A DNA stretch of 6,491 nt from an uncultured Oscillospiraceae bacterium (lineage in GTDB: Bacteria; Bacillota_A; Clostridia; Oscillospirales; Oscillospiraceae), in NCBI GenBank assembly GCA_900769845.1, contig CAAGIF010000144.1:1-6491 (forward strand). Reading direction: 5' to 3'. The notes under the pieces were generated by a model. It had not been told where the DNA came from and ran no database searches. It worked only from the letters and a program-made list of their open reading frames with translations. Made by a program: the position numbers and the translations under genes. Below are positions 1-5,419 of the stretch, piece by piece; the stretch's first letter is position 1, and the number at the start of each line of letters is the position of its first letter.

Positions 1-1
1 C

Positions 2-1084
2 GCCTACGCTACGTGCCCCAGCAGAGTGACCACCATCGGAAAGGTTTCCATGACTCCCTTGGATTGTAAGAGCACGAACATTACCGATGTAGTTTCCTAC
101 AACCACTACTTCGGCTGGTACGGCGGCGATGTGGAAGACAACGGACCCTGGCTGGACAAGTTCCACGCCATGCATCCCGATAAGCCTCTGGGTGTGTCCG
201 AGTACGGCGCTGAGAATATTCTGAGCTGGCACACTGCTGAGCCCGAAAACCATGACTATACCGAGGAATACGCAAACCACTATCATCAGGAAATGCTGAA
301 GACCTTTGCAGAGCGGCCCTATCTGTGGGCAACCCACCAGTGGAACTGCTTCGACTTTGCAGCCGATGCCCGTAACGAGGGCGGTGTTCAGGGCCGCAAC
401 AACAAGGGCCTGATTACCTACGACCGCAAGATCAAAAAGGATGCCTTCTATGTCTATAAGGCATGGTGGAATCCCGAGCCCATGGTCTTTGTTTCCGGTG
501 GTCGTTTTGTCAACCGTGGACCGGATGCCGAGCGTAATGTGATTGTTTACACCAACTGCGACGAGGTTACTCTGGTTGTCAATGGCAAGGATGCCGCTAC
601 CAAGAAGGCTGTTGACCACATGATCGTATTTGAGAATGTGGTTGTTGACGGCGAGAATGTCATTACTGCTTATGCAGGCGAAGTTAAGGCCAATGAGATC
701 AAGCTCAACGGCGTTGCAGAGCATGACTATGCCTATGATCTGCCCGACGGCAACCAGGGTGTCAACTGGTTTGACGATCCCGAGCTCGTTGCGATGAAGA
801 AGGCATTTAAGTACCCCAAGGATGCTTACTCTATCAAGGATAAAATGGGCGACTTGATGGCAAATCCCCAGACGGCTGCCTTGCTGGGTAAGATGATGGA
901 AGCCATGGCCGGCGGCGGTGGCGCAGGCAGTGCGATGATGTCCTCTATGGGCCAGATGAGTGAAGAAATGATGGGTTTCATGAGAATGATGCGTCTTTCC
1001 GATGCGCTGAAGATGGCTGGTGATGCGGTCTCCATGAAGACCAAGCTGGAAATCAATATGGCGCTGAATCAGATTAAGAAGTAA
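2..1084 (+). CDS. Glycoside hydrolase family 2 beta-glycosidase (beta-galactosidase/beta-glucuronidase type), C-terminal part
   Basis: The frame is open from base 2, so the gene begins off the window; the GTG at 26 is internal. Residues are numbered from that GTG. The visible part starts late in the GH2 TIM barrel. YNHYFGWY (25-32) is followed by SEYGAEN (58-64), where E59 is the expected catalytic nucleophile. HQWNCFDFA (104-112) and GRNNKGLITYDRK (123-135) close the barrel. The N-x-K in that last motif resembles the NxK of beta-glucuronidases but also occurs in GH2 beta-galactosidases, so the substrate is open. A beta-sandwich like those after GH2 barrels (DUF4982-like, about 150-230) follows, with NVIVYTNCDEVTLVVNGK at 171-188. 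The last 79 residues (274-352) form a Met- and Gly-rich helical tail. There is no signal peptide information because the N-terminus is missing. The family retains beta-linked sugar hydrolysis. The gene ends 16 bases before a strong terminator. Confidence 0.9.
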   Translation, partial: AYATCPSRVTTIGKVSMTPLDCKSTNITDVVSYNHYFGWYGGDVEDNGPWLDKFHAMHPDKPLGVSEYGAENILSWHTAEPENHDYTEEYANHYHQEMLKTFAERPYLWATHQWNCFDFAADARNEGGVQGRNNKGLITYDRKIKKDAFYVYKAWWNPEPMVFVSGGRFVNRGPDAERNVIVYTNCDEVTLVVNGKDAATKKAVDHMIVFENVVVDGENVITAYAGEVKANEIKLNGVAEHDYAYDLPDGNQGVNWFDDPELVAMKKAFKYPKDAYSIKDKMGDLMANPQTAALLGKMMEAMAGGGGAGSAMMSSMGQMSEEMMGFMRMMRLSDALKMAGDAVSMKTKLEINMALNQIKK

Positions 1085-1100
1085 TTGCTTCCCATAATCA

Positions 1101-1132
1101 AAATCTCCCGGAACGAAAGTTCCGGGAGATTT
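1101..1132. terminator. Bidirectional intrinsic terminator between converging genes
   Basis: A perfect 14-bp inverted repeat (1101-1114 and 1119-1132) encloses a 4-base GAAA loop. The stem is GC-rich in the middle and A/T at both ends, so each strand reads a stem followed by a T-rich stretch: TTTGTTAT on + and TTTTGATT on -. It lies 16 bases after the GH2 stop and 16 bases after the surE stop. It therefore most likely ends both transcripts. Confidence 0.92.
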
Positions 1133-1148
1133 GTTATATGGGGGTGAA

Positions 1149-1874
1149 TTAGCCGTTCAGCTTGACCAGTTCCCGGTAGACATCCGGGTTGGTGCGGTTA
1201 ATGGTCAAGGGAGTTATGGAGATGTTCCGGTAGGTAAGCACGGCATCGGTATCCAGATTCTCATCCCCACTGGGTTGATAGACATTTTTTCCGATGGGCA
1301 TGAACATATGGTTTTCCCGGGGCTCAAATTCGTCGGAGAAGAAGGGACCGCCCTGACGGGTGATACGGATGGTACCGGGATTTGCAGGGATGTTGATATT
1401 GTAGATATCATTCATGGCGTGAAGGTTGTGCCGGGTAAGGAAATTGTAAACCGCATCCATGTGCTGCACAGCCTGGTCATAATACTTCGGCTCTGTGGAC
1501 ACCGCGATGGATTTGATGCCCAGAGCGGAAGCTTCAAACACTGCAGCGGCAGTGCCGGAGTACATAATATCACAGCCGATATTCAGTCCCCGGTTGATGC
1601 CGGAGATTACCAGATCAAATTCCCGCTTCAATCCCAGAACGGCAAAACGGACGCAGTCGGCGGGGGTGGAATCCACGGCCCATGCTTCCACACCGGGTTC
1701 CAGTTCCACCTGCTTCGCTTCAAAGCATTTGTGGATCTCAATGCCGTGGCTTTTTCCGCTCTGCTCAAACTTGGGGGCGATTACGGTTACTTCGCCCAGC
1801 TTTTTTGCCCACCGGACAAGAGGAATCAGCCCCTCTGCCCGGATGCTGTCATCATTTGTGATCAGAATTCTCAT
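1149..1874 (-). CDS. surE: 5'/3'-nucleotidase SurE
   Basis: This 241-residue protein has the usual SurE length. The N-terminal MRILITNDD gives metal ligands D8 and D9. QSGKSHG (38-44) supplies S39, and SGINRGLNIG (91-100) supplies N94, completing the SurE metal site. STPADCV (69-75) and YSGTAAAVFEA (105-115) are further family signatures. SurE enzymes are cytosolic, divalent-metal-dependent phosphatases that remove phosphate from 5'- and 3'-nucleoside monophosphates; some also attack short polyphosphate. The start codon overlaps the stop of the upstream DHH gene by 4 bases (ATGA), and a GAGGG site lies 6 bases before it, so translation is probably coupled. It is the last gene of a three-gene - strand operon and ends just before the shared terminator. 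All key residues are present, so it should be active. Confidence 0.95.
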   Translation of the reverse strand: MRILITNDDSIRAEGLIPLVRWAKKLGEVTVIAPKFEQSGKSHGIEIHKCFEAKQVELEPGVEAWAVDSTPADCVRFAVLGLKREFDLVISGINRGLNIGCDIMYSGTAAAVFEASALGIKSIAVSTEPKYYDQAVQHMDAVYNFLTRHNLHAMNDIYNINIPANPGTIRITRQGGPFFSDEFEPRENHMFMPIGKNVYQPSGDENLDTDAVLTYRNISITPLTINRTNPDVYRELVKLNG

Positions 1875-2857
1875 AGCCAGCCCTCATGGGTTTCCTTGTA
1901 TTCCTTGATCTGGGCATCTGCTTCCGCCAGCAGAGCCTGGACCTCCTCCTGCCCGTAGACAGTTGCGCCGCTGGCGCAGGCGTGACCGCCACCCCGATAC
2001 CGCTCGGCAAGGTTATTGATATGCATGAAGCGGGAACGGATACGAACCCGGATAGATCCCTCGTGATCGCCGTTTTCAATGAATGCCATCCAGCACAGAC
2101 TTCCCCGGATGGCATCCAGGGTGCCGATGCAGGCGCTGGCCTGCTCCAGGGAGAGGTTGAATTCTTCCTGCATGGCCCGGTCAATGTAGATATATGCCAC
2201 GCCGTTTTCCGTGATCTGCATCCGGCGGTAGATTTCTGCCTTGAATTTCAGGTATTCATAGGCCTCCAGATACAGCCGGGCAAACAGGGTTTCCGTATCA
2301 ACGCCCACATCCAGCAGGATGCCGGCGCAGCGCATGGTATCTCCGCTGACACCCTCGTATTTAAATCTGCCGGAGTCCGTCACCATGCCGGTGTACAGAT
2401 AAGTGGCTGCAGTGGAGTTGATCTTCAGCACATCCCGGAAGGTGTCATAGAAGTCAACGATCATTTCGCAGCAGGAAGAGCGTTCTTCTTCCACCCAGAT
2501 ATAATCGCCGTAATTCACCAGGGGAATGTGATGGTCGATCTTGATCAGTTCCTTGCAAAGGGTGAACTTGGGATTGGAGATCCGGGCGGTGGTGGCGGTA
2601 TCTACCACAATACCCAGGGCATCGGCATAGTACTCGTCGGGGATGGGCTCATCTTCGGGGCCCAGGAAGGCAAGATAGGCGGAAGTGTCCTGATCGATCA
2701 GGTAAACCTCCTTCTCAGGCCAGGTCAGCTTGATGATCTCCTTCAGACCTTTGCTGGCGCCCACACAGTCGCCGTCGTTACGCAGGTGACGGAAGATCAC
2801 GATGCGGTCATATTCCTGGATCTTGTCCAGAATTTTCTGTTTGATTTCTCTGTTCAT
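1871..2857 (-). CDS. DHH/DHHA1 phosphoesterase A (NrnA-like, possible oligoribonuclease/pAp phosphatase)
   Basis: This 328-residue protein has the DHH domain followed by DHHA1. Motif I lies at 24-35 (H24, D28, D30) and motif II is D86 in IVVDTATT. The DHH triad is D108-H109-H110 and motif IV is D161 in TGMVTDSGRF. The DHHA1 nucleic-acid-binding loop GGGHACASGA is at 289-298. These are the Mn2+ and substrate residues of the NrnA group, which degrades 2-5 nt RNAs and can dephosphorylate pAp or cleave pApA. Motif I reads RNDGDCVG instead of the usual PDGDALG, a visible divergence from its neighbour. It overlaps the upstream paralog by 4 bases (ATGA), with AGGAG 7 bases before the start, and overlaps surE by 4 bases at its end. 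Cytosolic; no signal or membrane segment. The family is certain; the exact substrate is not, so no symbol is given. Confidence 0.93.
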   Translation of the reverse strand: MNREIKQKILDKIQEYDRIVIFRHLRNDGDCVGASKGLKEIIKLTWPEKEVYLIDQDTSAYLAFLGPEDEPIPDEYYADALGIVVDTATTARISNPKFTLCKELIKIDHHIPLVNYGDYIWVEEERSSCCEMIVDFYDTFRDVLKINSTAATYLYTGMVTDSGRFKYEGVSGDTMRCAGILLDVGVDTETLFARLYLEAYEYLKFKAEIYRRMQITENGVAYIYIDRAMQEEFNLSLEQASACIGTLDAIRGSLCWMAFIENGDHEGSIRVRIRSRFMHINNLAERYRGGGHACASGATVYGQEEVQALLAEADAQIKEYKETHEGWL

Positions 2858-3795
2858 AGGGTTTCTCCTGTCAGTTTATCCAAATCATTCAGCATAGCCA
2901 TGGCAGTTTCCCGGTCCTTAACGCAGGCGCCGCTTGCTTTTAAGTGACCGCCGCCGCCATATTTTACTGCGATTGTATTGATATTTTTGTCGGCAGAGCG
3001 CAATTCACAGAGGACACCCTGTTCGGTTTCGGTGAAGTTCACCCAGATGCTGACGCCCTTGATATCTGCCATGGTGTTGACCATGCCCCGGGACACAGCG
3101 AAGGTGTCCTTGTTCAGTACCTGGAATTCTTCCAGGGTGGTGTAGATATAAGCAACATTATTAGGGGTGAATTTTACCTTCAGAATGAACTGAGCCTTCA
3201 TTTTCTTGCTCTCAAAATCATCCGCGTAGAGATTGCGGAAGATCTGGTTGGTGTCGAAGGACTGCTCCATCAGGAAGGATGCCAGCTTATGGGTGCGGGC
3301 TGTGGTAGAGTCATAACGGAATCGGCCGGAATCCGTAACCATGCCGGTGTAAAGAGATTTGGCAGCCATGGGATTCAGACGCAGCCCTTCGGTCATGGCA
3401 AAATGGGCGATCAAACCGCAGCAGCTTTCAAAGCCGGTGTCCGTAACTTCCACATCAGCGATTTTCTCGCAGAAGATGTGGTGATCCATTCTGGCAGTTC
3501 GGGCGGCCAGGCTATAGCGGTCATCGCTGATCAATGCCCGGGCGGAAGTGTCCAAAATGATAGCCAGAGCGCCGGCGTACAGATCGTCGGGAACTGCATC
3601 CATAACGGAGTCATCCATAAATCCATAGTGACCGGGCGCATCGCCCACCATATAGACCTGCTTATGGGGGAAATTCTCCAGAATAAGATGCTTCAAACCG
3701 ATCTGACTTCCGAGAGCATCCCCGTCGGGGTGATTGTGCCGGTGAATGATGATCCGGTCAAAATTTTTGATTTCCTGTAATATTTCTTTGAACAT
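2854..3795 (-). CDS. DHH/DHHA1 phosphoesterase B (NrnA-like, canonical motif I)
   Basis: This 313-residue protein is the first gene of the - strand operon and a paralog of the next gene. Motif I is canonical at 20-31 (HNHPDGDALGSQ, with H20, D24 and D26). D82 in IILDTSA, D104-H105-H106 and D155 in TGMVTDSGRF complete the metal site. The C-terminal DHHA1 loop GGGGHLKASGA is at 280-290. The shared sequence TGMVTDSGRF, the DHHA1 loop and an S-C-C element before motif IV show that the two genes are related, probably by an old duplication, since other regions have diverged a lot. Expected activity is Mn2+-dependent hydrolysis of short oligonucleotides or pAp/pApA. A GAGGA site lies 7 bases before the ATG. 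Of the two copies this one looks most like a standard NrnA, but which copy does that job cannot be told from sequence alone. Confidence 0.93.
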   Translation of the reverse strand: MFKEILQEIKNFDRIIIHRHNHPDGDALGSQIGLKHLILENFPHKQVYMVGDAPGHYGFMDDSVMDAVPDDLYAGALAIILDTSARALISDDRYSLAARTARMDHHIFCEKIADVEVTDTGFESCCGLIAHFAMTEGLRLNPMAAKSLYTGMVTDSGRFRYDSTTARTHKLASFLMEQSFDTNQIFRNLYADDFESKKMKAQFILKVKFTPNNVAYIYTTLEEFQVLNKDTFAVSRGMVNTMADIKGVSIWVNFTETEQGVLCELRSADKNINTIAVKYGGGGHLKASGACVKDRETAMAMLNDLDKLTGETL

Positions 3796-3831
3796 AAAAG
3801 TATCCTCACTGCTGATAGCTTTGAAAAGTAG

Positions 3832-3860
3832 TTGCCGAAGGACAAATAACTCAGTATAAT
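3832..3860 (+). promoter_or_regulatory. Sigma-A promoter for the exonuclease-nitroreductase unit
   Basis: -35 TTGCCG (3832-3837, 4 of 6 consensus bases), an exact 17-base spacer, and a perfect -10 TATAAT (3855-3860). The predicted start is near 3867, leaving a leader of about 76 bases before the ATG at 3943. Confidence 0.65.
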
Positions 3861-3868
3861 AGGTGTAG

Positions 3869-3881
3869 CTGAAATGTTCAG
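3869..3881. repeat. Inverted repeat, operator candidate between two start sites
   Basis: CTGAA and TTCAG are separated by ATG, with centre at 3875. That centre is also the exact midpoint of the two -10 boxes and of the two -35 boxes of the opposing promoters. The element lies inside the predicted overlap of the two transcripts. It could be a binding site for a dimeric regulator or a small RNA hairpin; the arms are only 5 bp, so chance cannot be excluded. Confidence 0.4.
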
Positions 3882-3889
3882 TACATTAT

Positions 3890-3918
3890 ACTATACTATA
3901 AATCTTTCGTTCTGGCAA
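3890..3918 (-). promoter_or_regulatory. Candidate sigma-A promoter for the DHH-DHH-surE operon
   Basis: Read on the - strand: -35 TTGCCA (3918-3913, 5 of 6 consensus bases), a 17-base spacer, and -10 TATAGT (3895-3890, 5 of 6). The expected start is near 3883, giving a leader of about 88 bases before the ATG at 3795. It faces the + strand promoter at 3832-3860. A weaker alternative, CTGAAC-17-TATACT (3881-3853), would start near 3846. Confidence 0.5.
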
Positions 3919-3931
3919 ATCATTTTTCACC

Positions 3932-3937
3932 GGAGAG
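3932..3937 (+). promoter_or_regulatory. Ribosome binding site deciding the exonuclease start
   Basis: GGAGAG sits 5 bases before the ATG at 3943. The frame stays open upstream to an ATG at 3874, but that one has no Shine-Dalgarno sequence and lies only about 7 bases after the predicted transcription start. It would also add 23 residues before the conserved N-terminal strand that carries the first catalytic Asp. Confidence 0.8.
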
Positions 3938-3942
3938 AAAAA

Positions 3943-4785
3943 ATGGATAAAATTTTGATCGTGGACGGCAGCAACCTGCTGTTCCAGATGTTTTACGGCA
4001 TGCCCGCCCGGATCCTTGGCCCAAGGGGACAGCCCATTCAGGGGACCCTTGGCTTCGTTGGGGCGCTGCTAAAAATGATCCGCATGACAAAGCCTACCCA
4101 CGTGGCGGTGTTGTTTGACGGAGAGTGCGCCAGCGGTAGAGGGGAGCTGGATACTGATTATAAGGCAAACCGCCCGGATTACAGCGAAATGGAGCTGGAA
4201 GATACTCCTTTTTCCCAGCTTCCGGACATCTATGCCGCTCTGGACTATTTGGAGATTGCCCATCGGGAAACCACAGATTGTGAGACAGATGACTGGATTG
4301 CCGGATACGCCATGACTCTGGGAAGAGAGCAGAATATGGTGATCTGCTCCTTTGACAGCGATTTCTTCCAGCTGATTACCGACCGGGTTACAATTCTGCG
4401 CTACCGGGGCGAGAAATCGGTTCTATGCGACCGGCATTATCTGCAGGAAAAGCTCGGAATCGAACCGGAGAAATATGCTGCATTTAAGGCCTTGACCGGG
4501 GATGCAGCGGACAATATCCCGGGAATTCCCAGGATCGGCCCGAAAACTGCCGCAGCTCTGATGAATCGGTTTCAGAACCTGGAGGATTTGATCGGGCATA
4601 CAGAGGAAATCGAAAAATCATCCGTCCGGGAGGCAATCCGACAGAATATCCAGCGCATTCGGATCAATGATCTGCTGATCCGATTGCAAGGCGGGGCGGA
4701 GCTTCCTTTCACAAAGACAGAAATGGTCTGGATGGATAAGAAAATCAAAACAACAGATGTATTGAAGGCCATCGGTCTTCGGTAA
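3943..4785 (+). CDS. Stand-alone 5'-3' exonuclease, DNA polymerase I N-terminal (FEN) family
   Basis: This 280-residue protein has the PIN-like nuclease fold followed by a helix-3-turn-helix, and no polymerase domain. It matches the small Pol I N-domain homologs such as B. subtilis YpcP. The expected acidic metal ligands are all visible: D8 (DGSN), D59 (FDG), E114, D116 and D117 (ETDD), D138 and D140 (FDSDFFQL), D187 and D190 (GDAADNIPG). The DNA-binding IPRIGPKTAAAL follows at 195-206, and YKANRP is at 73-78. The segment that in Pol I reads FRHE is altered here to GRGE (65-68). The likely role is removal of 5' flaps or RNA primers in replication and repair, in the cytosol. It is the first gene of a + strand unit divergent from the DHH operon; a nitroreductase gene starts 22 bases after its stop. 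The start at 3943 is preferred because of its ribosome binding site. Confidence 0.92.
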   Translation: MDKILIVDGSNLLFQMFYGMPARILGPRGQPIQGTLGFVGALLKMIRMTKPTHVAVLFDGECASGRGELDTDYKANRPDYSEMELEDTPFSQLPDIYAALDYLEIAHRETTDCETDDWIAGYAMTLGREQNMVICSFDSDFFQLITDRVTILRYRGEKSVLCDRHYLQEKLGIEPEKYAAFKALTGDAADNIPGIPRIGPKTAAALMNRFQNLEDLIGHTEEIEKSSVREAIRQNIQRIRINDLLIRLQGGAELPFTKTEMVWMDKKIKTTDVLKAIGLR

Positions 4786-4807
4786 ATGCGCCAATGGAGG
4801 TATACAT

Positions 4808-5332
4808 ATGAACTTTACAGAAATTGCCAATACCCGCCAGTCCTGCCGGGGCTACGAGGAAAACCGGGAAGTGGAGCAGGAGAAGCTGGATGCCATTCTG
4901 GAGGCAGTTCGGCTTGCTCCCTCTGCCTACAACGGCCAGCCCTACCATTTGACAGTATGCCGGGGAGAAACCGCCAAAGCGGTGGCCCGGGCAACTGCGG
5001 GAATGGGACTGAATAAATTTGCGGTTCAGGCTCCTGTGGTCATCGTCATTTCCGAGATGCCCTATGTAAAATCTGCAGCGGTGGGCGCCAAGTTGAAAAA
5101 CAATGATTACCGGTCTATTGACATTGGCATCGCTGCGGCATATCTCACCGCGGAGGCTGCCGTCCAGGGATTGGGTACCTGCATTTTGGGCTGGTTGGAT
5201 GACGAGAAGATCCGCGCCATCTGCGGTCTTTCCCATTCTGTCCGCCTTGTAGTGACCCTGGGATATCCAAAGGAGGATACCATCCGTCCTAAGAAACGGA
5301 AGGATCTTGCCGAATTGATAAGTTTTATGTGA
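4808..5332 (+). CDS. Nitroreductase-family flavoprotein (FMN-dependent oxidoreductase)
   Basis: This 174-residue protein is at the short end for the nitroreductase fold. The N-terminal TRQSCRGY (9-16) is the usual phosphate-contacting R-x-S-x-R element. APSAYNGQPYHLTV (37-50) carries the P-S-x-x-N-x-Q-P flavin signature. SIDIGIAAAYLTAEAAVQGLGTC spans 103-125 and matches the helix and G-L-G-T region near the FMN. LGYP (151-154) and the basic RPKKRKDL (160-167) end the domain. Such enzymes use NAD(P)H to reduce quinones, nitro compounds or flavins; the natural substrate is unknown here. The protein is cytosolic, with no signal peptide or iron-sulfur cysteines. TGGAGG sits 7 bases before the ATG. 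The 22-base gap to the exonuclease gene and the lack of a promoter there suggest cotranscription. Confidence 0.9.
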   Translation: MNFTEIANTRQSCRGYEENREVEQEKLDAILEAVRLAPSAYNGQPYHLTVCRGETAKAVARATAGMGLNKFAVQAPVVIVISEMPYVKSAAVGAKLKNNDYRSIDIGIAAAYLTAEAAVQGLGTCILGWLDDEKIRAICGLSHSVRLVVTLGYPKEDTIRPKKRKDLAELISFM

Positions 5333-5348
5333 CTTTTGGCATTTTCGG

Positions 5349-5377
5349 TTGATTTATGCCGGAAATGGTGATAGGAT
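5349..5377 (+). promoter_or_regulatory. Candidate promoter for the GPH symporter gene
   Basis: -35 TTGATT (5349-5354, 4 of 6), a 17-base spacer, and -10 TAGGAT (5372-5377, 4 of 6), preceded by TGA to form an extended -10 (TGn). The predicted start is near 5384, about 36 bases before the ATG. The 87-base gap after the nitroreductase and the lack of a clear terminator leave read-through from upstream possible. Confidence 0.4.
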
Positions 5378-5419
5378 GACAGGGTATTGTACCGCTGAAA
5401 AACTGGGAGGAAATACAAG

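Noticed and set aside
26..1084. GTG at 26 as a true start of the glycosidase gene
   Set aside because: The frame is open back to base 2, no ribosome binding site precedes the GTG, and the protein begins in the middle of the GH2 barrel. The gene is simply cut by the window edge.
1131..3780. Three long + strand open frames (1131-1958, 1886-2947, 2944-3780) opposite the DHH-surE operon
   Set aside because: Each lies antisense to a clear family member and has low-complexity, unrecognisable translation. They arise from the codon bias of the real - strand genes.
3874..3942. Upstream ATG at 3874 for the exonuclease
   Set aside because: It has no Shine-Dalgarno sequence, lies about 7 bases after the predicted transcription start, and would add 23 non-conserved residues. 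The ATG at 3943 has GGAGAG and the family N-terminus.
1149..4785. The nuclease/phosphoesterase cluster as an antiviral defence system
   Set aside because: All members have housekeeping family signatures, and there is no sensor, cyclase, toxin-antitoxin pair, mobile-element border or shift in base composition visible.
4745..5236. A - strand open frame of 163 codons across the nitroreductase
   Set aside because: It is antisense to a well-supported nitroreductase gene and shows no recognisable domain.
5340..5367. Hairpin after the nitroreductase gene (9-bp stem, 10-base loop) as a terminator
   Set aside because: The stem is weak, includes a G-U pair and is not followed by a T-run on either strand. 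It also overlaps a plausible -35 box.
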